In this document: in pieces, positions 8,084 to 15,725 of the stretch
Layout: every line of letters starts with the position of its first letter
Position numbering within the stretch: position 1 is the stretch's first letter
Assembly (NCBI RefSeq): GCF_900186865.1
Contig: NZ_LT906480.1
Location: 4,854,001 to 4,918,000 of the forward strand
DNA from: Stenotrophomonas maltophilia
GTDB lineage: Bacteria; Pseudomonadota; Gammaproteobacteria; Xanthomonadales; Xanthomonadaceae
DNA: 64,000 bases
Direction: 5' to 3'
Made by a program: the position numbers and the translations under genes
The notes under the pieces: generated by a model
Told to the model about the DNA's origin: nothing
The model's database searches: none
The model's input: the letters and a program-made list of their open reading frames with translations, nothing else

Positions 8084-9247
8084 ATGCCCGCTGCTGTTTC
8101 CCCCCGCCCTCGCGCCGCGGGCTGGCGTGCCCTGCTGGTGCTCGCGCTGGCCTCGGCCAGCCTGCCGGCCGCCGCGCAGTCGATGGCCTGCGGCACCTAC
8201 AAGGACAGCAACGGCAACACCACGCTGACCCTGGAGAGCGAAGGCCACGGCTTCCTGTCCGGCCCCTACCAGGCCACCGAGGAGCTGCGCATCGCCCGCC
8301 AGGAAGACGTGCTCGGTACCGGCAACCTCTCCACGGGCCAGCTGGAAAACTGGTACTTCTCGGACAACGACCGCACGATCAGCACGCCCTATCGCGAGTT
8401 CACCCGTGAGCACGCCGCCGCCTGCAAGACGATGCCGCAGCCCGTCGAGGACGGTTGCGTGATGAACACCTCCGAGTGCCTGGAGGCGCTGCCAGAGGCC
8501 GCACCCGTGAAACTGCACGCCTGGTGCGCCGAGGGCGTGGGCGCAGCCTGCATGCGCCTGCTGGAGACCTACCAGCAGCAGGCCAAGGACGCAGCGCCCA
8601 GAAAGGAAGAACCGCCGATTCCCGAGATCTGCAGGGAGGAGCTGCCCTCGTTCGACGCCGAGGGTTGCATGACGGCAGCCAAGGAGATTGCCTCGGAAAT
8701 GATGGGCAAAGCCCTGCTCGGCCTGCAGCATTCCGTGGATGCGCCTCTGCCACCTGCACAGCTTGATGAACTGATCGACCTTTGCCGCGTGCAACAGGGC
8801 GAAACGTTCTGCGCCGACACCGCCGAAACCTTGTGGAGCAGTGGCCGCCTGCAGGAGGCCCGCGATGCGCTGCAGCGATCCTGTGCACAGCGCGCGGATG
8901 CCCCGGCCTGCGGTCCGGCCAAAGACCTTGCCGTTCTCGCCAGCGCCCCCGCGGCAGCGCTCACGCCGGTGCCGGCCGCCGCACTGCCCTGTGGCAGCTT
9001 TGAAGCCGAGCGCAGCGTGCTGTCGCAGCTGCGTTTCCTCGAGGGTGGTGTGGTTGAGGCCGGTGGCCGCGAACAGCCACTGCGGACAAGCCTGCGCGAT
9101 GGCCGCATCCTGATCCACCGCGATATCGGCAGCGACTTCGTTCTTCAGCTGCTGCAGAACGGCAACCTGGTCGGTATCGACAGCGGCAATCGATTCGCCT
9201 ACTACGAGCGCAAACCGGCGGCCGGCACTACCCGCTGCACACCGTGA
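8084..9247 (+). CDS. Third cysteine-rich exported paralogue
   Basis: A 387-residue protein with an N-terminal signal peptide (WRALLVLALASASLPAAAQ). It has the same architecture as the units upstream of hemF: MACGTYKDSNG at the mature N-terminus, Cys pairs (WCAEGVGAAC, LCRVQQGETFC, SCAQRADAPAC), a C-terminal LPCGSFEAERS copy of the first motif, and a terminal GTTRCTP. That last cysteine is conserved in all three copies and was used to detect the frameshift in the first. AAGGA sits about 7 bases before the ATG. No known function; the disulfide-rich Sel1/Hcp-like helical hairpin reading is inference from the C-x7-8-C spacing. Confidence 0.75.
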   Translation: MPAAVSPRPRAAGWRALLVLALASASLPAAAQSMACGTYKDSNGNTTLTLESEGHGFLSGPYQATEELRIARQEDVLGTGNLSTGQLENWYFSDNDRTISTPYREFTREHAAACKTMPQPVEDGCVMNTSECLEALPEAAPVKLHAWCAEGVGAACMRLLETYQQQAKDAAPRKEEPPIPEICREELPSFDAEGCMTAAKEIASEMMGKALLGLQHSVDAPLPPAQLDELIDLCRVQQGETFCADTAETLWSSGRLQEARDALQRSCAQRADAPACGPAKDLAVLASAPAAALTPVPAAALPCGSFEAERSVLSQLRFLEGGVVEAGGREQPLRTSLRDGRILIHRDIGSDFVLQLLQNGNLVGIDSGNRFAYYERKPAAGTTRCTP

Positions 9248-9289
9248 ATGATGCCCTGTAGCGTCGAGCCCATGCTCGGTGCTGCACGA

Positions 9290-9769
9290 TCAGGTGCCCT
9301 TCCGCGGAAGGATGGTGATGTGCCCGGTCGTCTCCAGCAGGGCGATCTGCACATCCTCGATCCGCAGGCCACCCTGCTGGCGCAACGCAGCATCGAAATC
9401 GGCCCGGCTGATCAGTTCGCGGCGGAGAACACCCTCCAAAAGCCGGCCATCGCGCGCGATTACGGTAGGTTCTCCTTCGATCATCCGCTCCATGCGTCGA
9501 TTCCGGGTGGTCAGCCAGCCCACCCCATAGTTGAGCAGGATGAGGGTCGCGGCCAGCAGCAGGCCGCCGCCCAGCGAGGTATCGGTGCCCAGCAGCGCGT
9601 TCTGCACCGCATTGCCCAGCAGCACGATCAACAGCACGTCGAAGGGCGTGATCTGCCCTAGAGCCCGCTTGCCGCCAAGCCGGACCATGCCCAGCACCAC
9701 GACATAGACCACCACCGCGCGCAGGATGAACTCCCACCAGGGCATTGCCAGTGCAAACAGATCGGGCAT
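9290..9769 (-). CDS. DUF421 (YetF-like) membrane protein
   Basis: A 159-residue protein with three N-terminal hydrophobic helices (about residues 9-28, 39-58 and 62-82) and a cytosolic C-terminal domain. The segment VRLGGKRALGQITPFDVLLIVLLGN is diagnostic of the DUF421/YetF family, and the tail has the usual RREGLRREL-type linker followed by a short beta domain. The function is not established in general; some members affect spore or membrane properties. GGGGA precedes the ATG at 9767-9769. The gene is convergent with the cysteine-rich paralogue and downstream of the sRNA terminator, so it needs its own promoter. Confidence 0.85.
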   Translation of the reverse strand: MPDLFALAMPWWEFILRAVVVYVVVLGMVRLGGKRALGQITPFDVLLIVLLGNAVQNALLGTDTSLGGGLLLAATLILLNYGVGWLTTRNRRMERMIEGEPTVIARDGRLLEGVLRRELISRADFDAALRQQGGLRIEDVQIALLETTGHITILPRKGT

Positions 9770-9844
9770 GGTCTTCCCCTGTGGAACGGTAGCCCAGCCT
9801 AGCACCAAGGATCTGACCCCATCCCTGGTGCTGCGGCGGCACAA

Positions 9845-9882
9845 ATAAAAAGCCCCGCTGACCAGGGGGAGGTCAACGGGGC
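9845..9882 (-). terminator. Rho-independent terminator of the sX13-like RNA
   Basis: The arms at 9882-9871 and 9863-9852 form a 12-bp stem with one mismatch and a TCCCCCT loop. On the minus strand it is followed by a T-rich run (complement of 9851-9845). It also forms the last stem-loop of the sRNA. Confidence 0.8.
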
Positions 9883-9966
9883 CGGGGAACGGGCACTTGG
9901 GGAGGAGTCCCCGTTCCGAGATCTGCTCCAGGGGATGGGAGAGATCCACAACAGGCGTTGCGCCTG
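9846..9966 (-). ncRNA. sX13-like small RNA downstream of polA
   Basis: About 120 nt on the minus strand of a 340-bp gene-free gap. Reading 5' to 3', a -10-like TATAAC (9978-9973) is followed by three stem-loops: GATCT/AGATC (9946-9942 with 9924-9920), GGAACGGG/CCCGTTCC (9917-9910 with 9893-9886) and a GC-rich 12-bp stem ending in a T-tract. All three loops are C-rich (CCATCCCC, CCTCCCC, TCCCCCT). I recall that Xanthomonas sX13, a sRNA of about 115 nt with C-rich loops, lies downstream of polA, the same place as E. coli Spot 42. Position, length and loops all agree. Homology is inferred, not searched. Confidence 0.75.
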
Positions 9967-9972
9967 TCGAGA

Positions 9973-9978
9973 GTTATA
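9973..9978 (-). promoter_or_regulatory. -10 element of the sX13-like RNA
   Basis: TATAAC on the minus strand, a 5/6 match to TATAAT, placed 6-7 bases before the predicted RNA start at about 9966. No convincing -35 hexamer is visible at 16-18 bp. Confidence 0.5.
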
Positions 9979-10109
9979 GAAGCACTCCGAACACTAACGG
10001 TTCGTGAAGGGGCCCAATTTAATGAACCTCGATCAGGACAACATTCATGATCGAGTCAGAAACCTCTGACGAATGAACGAATTCACGTCGTTTTCGGCCT
10101 GAAATGCCC

Positions 10110-12884
10110 TCAGTGCGCTTCGTCCCAGTTGTTGCCGACGCCGGTATCGACCACCAGCGGCACCCGCAGTTTGGCCGCTTGCGACATGCGCTCGACCACC
10201 TGCAAACGCAAGTCTTCAACGAAACTGCTTTCGGTTTCGAACACCAGTTCATCGTGCACCTGCAGGATCATCCGTGCCGGTGCGCCGCTGTCACGCAGCC
10301 ACTGGTCCACGTCCACCATCGCGCGTTTGATGATGTCGGCGGCGGTGCCCTGCATCGGCGCGTTGATCGCCGCGCGTTCGGCACCGGCGCGCAGGCCCTG
10401 GTTACGTGCATGAATGTCGTTCAGGTACAGGCGACGACCAAACAGGGTTTCCACATAGCCCTGGTCGCGGGCCTGCTGGCGCATCCGCTCCATGAAATCG
10501 CGCACGCCCGGGTAGCGGCTGAAGTACAGCGCCACGTAGTCCTGCGCCTGGCCACGGTCGATGCCCAGGTTGCGGGCCAGGCCGAAGGCGCTCATGCCGT
10601 ACATCAGCCCGAAGTTGATCGCCTTGGCGGCGCGGCGCTCGTTCGGGGTCACTTCCTCCAGCGTGCGCCCGAACACCTCGGCGGCGGTGGCACGGTGCAC
10701 GTCGGCGCCCTGCTCGAAGGCACGCACCAGGCCCGGGTCCTCGGACAGGTGGGCCATGATCCGCAGTTCGATCTGCGAATAGTCGGCCGCCAGCAGCTGG
10801 AAGCCCTCCGGGGCGATGAACGCGCGGCGGATGCGGCGACCATCCTCGGTGCGGATCGGGATGTTCTGCAGGTTCGGGTCCGACGAGGACAGGCGGCCGG
10901 TGGCGGCACCGGACTGGTGGTAGCTGGTATGCACGCGGCCGGTGTCCGGGTTGACCATCTCCGGCAGCTTGTCGGTGTAGGTGCTGCGCAGCTTGGCCAG
11001 CCCGCGGTACTCCAGGATCACGCGCGGCAGCTCGTGCTGGTCGGCAATCGCCTCCAGCGCCTCTTCATTGGTGCTGGGCTGGCCCTTGGGAGTCTTCACC
11101 ACCGCCGGCAGCTTCAACTCGTCGAACAGCACCGCCTGCAGCTGCTTGGGCGAATCCAGGTTGAAGCTGCGCCCGGCCAGCTCGGTGGCTTTCTGCTGCG
11201 CGGCCAGCATGCGCGAAGACAGGTCCTGGCTCTGCCGGCGCAGTTCGTCGGTGTCGACCCGCACGCCGTTGGCTTCGATGCTGGCCAGCACCGGCACCAG
11301 CGGCATCTCGATGCCGCGGTAAACGCTGTCCAGCGCCGGCTCGGCCAGCAGCTGCGGCTGCAGCGCGTGGTGCAGGCGCAGGGTGATGTCGGCGTCCTCG
11401 GCGGCGTAGCGGCTGGCCTCGTCGATGCCCACCTGCGAGAACGGAATCTGCTTGGCGCCCTTGCCGGCCACGTCCTCGAACTTGATGGTGCTGTAGCCCA
11501 GGTAGCGCAGCGCCAGCGAATCCATGTCGTGGCGGGTGGCGGTGGAATTGAGCACGAAGCTCTCGAGCATGGTGTCGTCGTGGTAGCCCTGCACCTGCAC
11601 GCCGTGGCGGCGCAGCACGTGCAGGTCGTACTTGCCGTGCTGGCCCAGCTTCTTCTTCGCCGGGTCCTGCAGCACCGGGCGCAGTGCGTCCAGCACCTGC
11701 TGCATCGGCAGCTGGGCCGGCGCGCCCGGGTAATCGTGGCCGACCGGAATGTACGCCGCCCTGCCCGGCTCGACGGCCAGGCTGATGCCCACCAGCCGCG
11801 CGCGCATCGCGTCCAGTGCATCGGTCTCGGTATCGAAGCTGATCAGGTCGGCCTGCTGCAGGCGTTCGACCCAGGCCTGCAGCTGCTCGGCGCTCAGCAC
11901 GGTCTCGTATTCACCCGGCGCGGACAGTGCCGGATCCAGCGTGCCGGCGGCGGGCGCCTCGACGCTGCCACGCGCGAAGCCGGCCGCAGTGCCGCGCAGG
12001 CTCGGGGTCGCCTCGCTGGCGGCCACCGGTGCCGGCACCGGCGCACCCAGCTCCTTCAGCGCCTGGGTGAAGCCGTAGCGCGCATACAGCTCGGTCAGCT
12101 CCGGCACGTCCTGCTCGCGCAGGGCCAACGTGGTCGGGCTGGCGTCCAGCGCCAGGTCGGTGCGGATGGTCACCAGCTCGCGGTTCAGCGGCAGACGCTC
12201 CAGCGCCGCGCGCAGGTTTTCGCCGATCTTGCCCTTCATGGTGGGCGCGGCCGCCATCACCCCATCCAGGTGCTGGTACTCGGCCAGCCACTTGGCAGCG
12301 GTCTTCGGCCCGCACTTCTCGACGCCCGGCACGTTGTCGACCGCGTCGCCCATCAGCGCCAGCAGGTCGATGATCTGGTCGGCGCGCACGCCGAATTTCT
12401 CCATCACCGCCGCATCCGAATCCATGCGGCTGCCGGTCATGGTGTTGACCAGCTCGATGCCCGGGCGCACCAGCTGGGCGAAGTCCTTGTCGCCGGTGGA
12501 AATGGTCACCTTCAGGTCCTGCGCCAGGCCCTGGAGGGCCAGCGTGCCGATCACATCGTCGGCTTCCACGCCGGGGACGCGCAGGATGCTGATGCCCAGC
12601 GCCTCGACGATGCGGCACATCGGCTCGACCTGGCTGCGCAGCTCATCGGGCATCGGCGGGCGGTTGGCCTTGTACTGGTCGTACAGGTCGTCACGGAAGG
12701 TCTTGCCGGGCGCATCGACCACGAACGCGACGTAGGCCGGGCGTTCCTTCAGCGTCGAACGCAGCATGTTGACCACGCCGAACAGTGCGCCAGTGGGTTC
12801 ACCCTGTGCATTGGACAGGGGCGGCAGCGCGTGGAACGCGCGGTACAGGTAACTGGACCCGTCGATCAGGACTAATCTGCTCAT
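10110..12884 (-). CDS. polA: DNA polymerase I
   Basis: A 924-residue enzyme with the full three-part layout: N-terminal 5'-3' flap exonuclease (about 1-290), 3'-5' proofreading domain (about 330-515, with the DxE motif in FDTETDALDAM) and family-A polymerase. Motif A is DYSQIELRIMAHL and motif C QVHDELVFE. It fills gaps in excision repair and removes RNA primers in the cytosol. The proofreading residues are present. No Shine-Dalgarno is seen; TAGAAT lies 6 bases before the ATG, so the mRNA is probably leaderless. Downstream is the sX13-like RNA, and a DUF2782-type lipoprotein gene lies divergently upstream. Confidence 0.98.
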   Translation of the reverse strand: MSRLVLIDGSSYLYRAFHALPPLSNAQGEPTGALFGVVNMLRSTLKERPAYVAFVVDAPGKTFRDDLYDQYKANRPPMPDELRSQVEPMCRIVEALGISILRVPGVEADDVIGTLALQGLAQDLKVTISTGDKDFAQLVRPGIELVNTMTGSRMDSDAAVMEKFGVRADQIIDLLALMGDAVDNVPGVEKCGPKTAAKWLAEYQHLDGVMAAAPTMKGKIGENLRAALERLPLNRELVTIRTDLALDASPTTLALREQDVPELTELYARYGFTQALKELGAPVPAPVAASEATPSLRGTAAGFARGSVEAPAAGTLDPALSAPGEYETVLSAEQLQAWVERLQQADLISFDTETDALDAMRARLVGISLAVEPGRAAYIPVGHDYPGAPAQLPMQQVLDALRPVLQDPAKKKLGQHGKYDLHVLRRHGVQVQGYHDDTMLESFVLNSTATRHDMDSLALRYLGYSTIKFEDVAGKGAKQIPFSQVGIDEASRYAAEDADITLRLHHALQPQLLAEPALDSVYRGIEMPLVPVLASIEANGVRVDTDELRRQSQDLSSRMLAAQQKATELAGRSFNLDSPKQLQAVLFDELKLPAVVKTPKGQPSTNEEALEAIADQHELPRVILEYRGLAKLRSTYTDKLPEMVNPDTGRVHTSYHQSGAATGRLSSSDPNLQNIPIRTEDGRRIRRAFIAPEGFQLLAADYSQIELRIMAHLSEDPGLVRAFEQGADVHRATAAEVFGRTLEEVTPNERRAAKAINFGLMYGMSAFGLARNLGIDRGQAQDYVALYFSRYPGVRDFMERMRQQARDQGYVETLFGRRLYLNDIHARNQGLRAGAERAAINAPMQGTAADIIKRAMVDVDQWLRDSGAPARMILQVHDELVFETESSFVEDLRLQVVERMSQAAKLRVPLVVDTGVGNNWDEAH

Positions 12885-12890
12885 GGGCCG

Positions 12891-12896
12891 ATTCTA
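12891..12896 (-). promoter_or_regulatory. Putative -10 of a leaderless polA mRNA
   Basis: TAGAAT on the minus strand ends 6 bases before the polA ATG with no ribosome binding site between. No -35 match is evident. Confidence 0.5.
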
Positions 12897-12982
12897 CGCG
12901 CCCGTGCCTGCACCGCGACGACACGGCACGCACCTGGCGATGGGGCATAATCAGGGCTCTCTCCAGGCAAAGGCCCCCGCCG

Positions 12983-13267
12983 ATGAAGACCCTGATGCTG
13001 GCTTCCCTGCTCCTGCTCGCTGGCTGCGCCAGCATGGGTGGCGCAGGTGCTCCCCCGGTGGACGTCAAGGGCGCCGATGTCTCCAAGCGCACCATGGACA
13101 ACGGCGATGTCATCGAGGAATACCGTGTGTCCGGCCAGCTGCGCATGGTCAAGGTGACGCCATCGCGCGGTGCTCCGTTCTACATGTACGACAAGAACGG
13201 CGACGGCCGTTTCGACAACGACAAGGACGGTGTGTCGCCGGTGTACTGGAAGCTGTACAGCTGGTGA
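12983..13267 (+). CDS. Small DUF2782-like lipoprotein
   Basis: A 94-residue protein with a lipoprotein signal peptide; the lipobox LLAGC places the lipidated cysteine at residue 15. The mature part holds the stretch VIEEYRVSGQLRMVKVTP and a C-terminal Asp/Asn-rich segment (YDKNGDGRFDNDKDG). That arrangement fits the small DUF2782 proteins found next to polA in pseudomonads and xanthomonads. The DKNGDGR stretch resembles a calcium-binding loop, but this is only suggestive. A CATAAT at 12946-12951 may be its -10. Function unknown; membrane-anchored on the periplasmic side. Confidence 0.8.
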   Translation: MKTLMLASLLLLAGCASMGGAGAPPVDVKGADVSKRTMDNGDVIEEYRVSGQLRMVKVTPSRGAPFYMYDKNGDGRFDNDKDGVSPVYWKLYSW

Positions 13268-13297
13268 GGTGACCGGGGTCAGAGCGATCGGCACGGC

Positions 13298-13393
13298 GTA
13301 TCCACGCATGGCGTGGATCTACCGGGACAACGAACGTGGATCCACGCCATGCGTGGGTGACCGCCTATCAGTAGATCCACGCCATGCGTGGAT
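13298..13393. repeat. Pair of GTAG-headed REP/SMAG-like palindromes
   Basis: Two near-identical elements in inverted orientation (13298-13322 and 13371-13393). Each has GTAG followed by ATCCACGC-CAT-GCGTGGAT, an almost perfect palindrome. A third partial arm lies between them. This is the typical convergent-gene position for such repeats. Confidence 0.8.
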
Positions 13394-13414
13394 ATGGCCT
13401 TCCCCGCCCCCCAC

Positions 13415-13450
13415 AAAAAACAACGCCGGCGCGCATCCTGCGGCCGGCGT
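13415..13450 (-). terminator. Rho-independent terminator of the usp gene
   Basis: On the minus strand ACGCCGGC (13450-13443) pairs with GCCGGCGT (13430-13423), then TTG and six T (complement of 13420-13415). It lies 28 bp after the stress-protein stop. Confidence 0.85.
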
Positions 13451-13477
13451 CGGGTCCCCTCCCCGGGAACGCTTGAA

Positions 13478-13924
13478 TCAGCGGATGACCAGCACCGGCA
13501 GCGTGCTGCGTGCCAGCACCTCGGCGGTCTGGCTGCCCAGCAGCACGCGGGTCACGCCACGGCGGCCGTGCGACGTCATCACGATCAGGTCACTGTTGCG
13601 CTCGCCCGCCGTCTCGATGATGCCGTCGGCCGCATAGCGGTCCAGCACGTGCACCGGGTTGGCGGTAATGCCCTGCTCGGCGGCCTTGGCCAGCGCCGGC
13701 TGCAGCACCTTCTGCGCGCCTTCCTCGCGGTCGGCCTTGTACTCGGGGCTGTTCATGTAGCCCACGCTCCAGCCCATGGCGTCGTACATGCCGACGGCCC
13801 ACGGCTCGGAAACAGTCACGATATCGACCTCGGCGTTGAGGTCCTTGGCCAGCTCCAGGCCCTTGGCCAGGCCTTTGTCGGCCAGCTCGGATCCGTCGGT
13901 GGCAATCAGGATGCGCTTGTACAT
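13478..13924 (-). CDS. Universal stress protein, UspA family
   Basis: A 148-residue single-domain Usp. It opens with MYKRILIATDGSELADKGL and ends with the ATP-binding loop signature MTSHGRRGVTRVLLGSQTAEVLARSTLPVLVI (G-x2-G-x9-G-S/T pattern), so it belongs to the ATP-binding branch. Usp proteins protect cells during energy or oxygen stress. GGAG precedes the ATG by 8 bases. An FNR-type site (TTGAT-N4-CTCAA on this strand) is centred 76 bp upstream of the ATG, predicting induction at low oxygen by an FNR/ANR-like activator, as for several Usp genes in pseudomonads. A strong terminator follows. Confidence 0.93.
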   Translation of the reverse strand: MYKRILIATDGSELADKGLAKGLELAKDLNAEVDIVTVSEPWAVGMYDAMGWSVGYMNSPEYKADREEGAQKVLQPALAKAAEQGITANPVHVLDRYAADGIIETAGERNSDLIVMTSHGRRGVTRVLLGSQTAEVLARSTLPVLVIR

Positions 13925-13992
13925 GGTGGGGCTCCGTGGCGGTCTGCCAGATGGGAACGACACCATTGCACACCGGATGTGCAGGCCGCGCC

Positions 13993-14006
13993 TTGAGCAG
14001 AATCAA
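13993..14006 (-). promoter_or_regulatory. FNR/ANR-type operator upstream of the usp gene
   Basis: On the minus strand TTGAT-TCTG-CTCAA, one base off the FNR consensus TTGAT-N4-ATCAA. A TGCAAT at 13970-13965 could be the -10, giving a start near 13958. The operator centre then falls at -41.5, the classical activator position. Confidence 0.6.
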
Positions 14007-14109
14007 TCCGGCGCCGCGCATTGGCGTGTGCGCACCGCCCGCTTGCACGCACCGGTCGGGCGGCGCATGCTCGGCGGGCGGCGCACTGCCGCGCCCAAGG
14101 ACGACCGAC

Positions 14110-14256
14110 ATGCAGGACAACAAGCCGCCCGTCTGAAGTTCCCAGAAATCCATCATGGTCGCCGCGATCATCGCCTTGGCGGTGCTGTTCGGCGGCTACC
14201 AGATCGGCAAGGACATGGCACTGCGCGACAACGCCCGGCAGTCAGCCGGCCGATAA
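14110..14256 (+). pseudogene. Small single-helix membrane protein interrupted by an in-frame TGA
   Basis: AAGGA 8 bases before ATG 14110 starts MQDNKPPV, then TGA (14134-14136). The same frame continues SSQKSI and MVAAIIALAVLFGGYQIGKD...QSAGR to TAA at 14254-14256. Without the stop it would be a 47-residue protein with one transmembrane helix. The downstream ATG at 14155 gives a 33-residue product but has no ribosome binding site. Either the gene is broken and read by re-initiation, or the frame is fortuitous. It is too short for firm assignment. Confidence 0.4.
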
Positions 14257-14265
14257 CCTGCTGCC

Positions 14266-14288
14266 GTAGAGTCGAGCTTGCTCGACTC
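14266..14288. repeat. GTAG-headed REP-like palindrome
   Basis: GTAG then GAGTCGAGC-TT-GCTCGACTC, a near-perfect 9-bp palindrome between the small ORF and the convergent hypothetical gene. It may also stabilise or terminate transcripts. Confidence 0.7.
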
Positions 14289-14305
14289 TTCAGCGCCCCC
14301 TACCT

Positions 14306-14860
14306 TCAGGCGATCTGCACCACGCGTGCGTTCTGGCACAGCGGATAGCTGCCCACGAATTCGGCAATCGCATCACGCATCGCTTCGAACGATCCGCCGT
14401 ACATGTACAGCGCGGTCTCGGTCGGGCCCTGCCACCAGCTACAGATCTCGCCCAGGCCGTCGATGTTCTCCGACAGCTGTTCGAACACGTGGTTGGAATC
14501 GCACTGCTCGTAGACTTCGTCCGGCAGGTTCAGGCCATCCAGGTAGATGCCCAGGCCTTCGGTCACGCCGAAGCTGCGGTCGGTTTCACCCGCGCCCTGC
14601 AGCTGCGAACCCTTCGGTGCACCCAGCTGTTCCAGCAGGTCGATCAGCTTCGGCACGCCGTCCGCATCGACCAGCGCCACTTCGATGTCGCCGTACTCGA
14701 CTTCACCGAGGTCGGATATTGCAGTGCCACCACCGGTCAGCTCGCCCACCTGGGCCGCCTGCAACAGCGCGTCGAGCGGGTCCTCGAACAGTTCGTGGCG
14801 ATGCTCGGGCTGCAGCCGGGCGTTCAACTTCACGGTGACGTGCAGCGTGGGTTCGGTCAT
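14306..14860 (-). CDS. Conserved-looking cytosolic protein of unknown function
   Basis: A 184-residue acidic protein without signal peptide or membrane segment. It has an N-terminal beta-like stretch (LHVTVKLNARLQPEHRHELFEDPLDALL), a conserved-looking centre (LGEVEYGDIEVALVD, LIDLLEQLGAPKGSQL) and a Trp/Tyr-rich end (CSWWQGPTETALYMYGGSFE). I do not recognise the family. AGGA lies about 11 bases upstream of the ATG, and TACAAT about 35 bases upstream could be its -10. Neighbours give no functional clue. Confidence 0.75.
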   Translation of the reverse strand: MTEPTLHVTVKLNARLQPEHRHELFEDPLDALLQAAQVGELTGGGTAISDLGEVEYGDIEVALVDADGVPKLIDLLEQLGAPKGSQLQGAGETDRSFGVTEGLGIYLDGLNLPDEVYEQCDSNHVFEQLSENIDGLGEICSWWQGPTETALYMYGGSFEAMRDAIAEFVGSYPLCQNARVVQIA

Positions 14861-14892
14861 GGGGGCGTTCCTGGAAGATGTCGCCGCCTATT

Positions 14893-14916
14893 GTAGAGCT
14901 GAGCCATGCTCAGCTG
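14893..14916. repeat. GTAG-headed REP-like palindrome
   Basis: GTAG then AGCTGAG-CCATG-CTCAGCT between two divergently transcribed genes. Same class as the other short GTAG palindromes in this window. Confidence 0.65.
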
Positions 14917-15007
14917 CTTTTCCCTGCCCTGACCAACGACACTCCCGCTGCCGGCGAGCCACGCGATAATGCGCATGGCAAGGACACCATTCCAACAGGG
15001 GGAATAC

Positions 15008-15634
15008 ATGAAGTCGATCATTGGTCTTTCGCTGCTGCTGCTCCTCACCGGCTGCGGCATCCGCACCGAAGTGGTGCGCGTGAACGTGCCCGATATCCGG
15101 GTGAATCCCGAAGAGGGTCCGGTAGTGGTGGTGGGGCCGGTGCGCGACGTCCGTCCGGTCTATTACCCGGAAGTTGCGGCAGCCGACCGTGCGAAGAACA
15201 TTGCCGGGGTGGTTCGTCAAGGCAACGGCGTCCTTGTCTCCATCGAGTCCACCACAGCGGCGGACAAGACACGCGCAATCATGATCCAGGCATTGCGAAA
15301 CATGGGCTATCGCACCGCCGATCAGTGCGAAACCTCATGTACGCAACTGGAGGCCTCGCTCACCGATTTCTCGGTCAAGATGCCGGCGAACTTCTTCCGG
15401 ATGGTGTCATCCACACAACAGATGCTGGCCGACATTTCGGTGCAGGTCGTTGCGCGGAAGGAAGGCCAGACCCGTACCTTCACCGCCACCGGGCATGGCG
15501 CGAACATCTTCCAGGTGCCATCACGCGAGAACTGGGAAATCGCACTGGAGCGCGCGGTAAAGAGTTTCACCAGCAGCCTGCAGCAGTCGATGTCCGAACA
15601 GGATGCGACGGCCGGTTCAAAGGCGCAGGACTGA
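15008..15634 (+). CDS. YajG-like lipoprotein
   Basis: A 208-residue protein with a type II signal peptide; LLTGC gives a lipidated Cys at residue 16. The mature part contains a beta segment with VVVVGPVRDVRPVYYPE, and a domain with AIMIQALRNMGYRTADQ followed by CETSC and LEASLTDFSVKMPA. This layout resembles the YajG/DUF4136-like lipoproteins that present an outer-membrane-anchored alpha/beta domain, though the match is by pattern only. A GGGGGAA precedes the ATG, and GATAAT at about 14964 could be its -10. Outer-membrane or inner-membrane anchored; role unknown. Confidence 0.7.
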   Translation: MKSIIGLSLLLLLTGCGIRTEVVRVNVPDIRVNPEEGPVVVVGPVRDVRPVYYPEVAAADRAKNIAGVVRQGNGVLVSIESTTAADKTRAIMIQALRNMGYRTADQCETSCTQLEASLTDFSVKMPANFFRMVSSTQQMLADISVQVVARKEGQTRTFTATGHGANIFQVPSRENWEIALERAVKSFTSSLQQSMSEQDATAGSKAQD

Positions 15635-15649
15635 CGCTCTGTCTTTCTG

Positions 15650-15714
15650 GTAGACCCGAGCCATGTTCGGCTGCCTTTCCCGCCAGAAGCAGCCGAGCAT
15701 GGGCTCGGCTCTAC
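15650..15714. repeat. Inverted pair of GTAG-headed REP/SMAG-like elements
   Basis: Two imperfect palindromes with CCGAGCCATG-type cores flank a short spacer, GTAG outward on one side and CTAC on the other. The dimer can fold into a long stem between convergent genes. Confidence 0.75.
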
Positions 15715-15725
15715 ACCACCAACGC

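Noticed and set aside
10104..12875. A 923-codon frame antisense to polA
   Set aside because: High-GC antisense artefact with Gln/His/Arg-rich composition and no recognisable domain; polA on the other strand has all its motifs.
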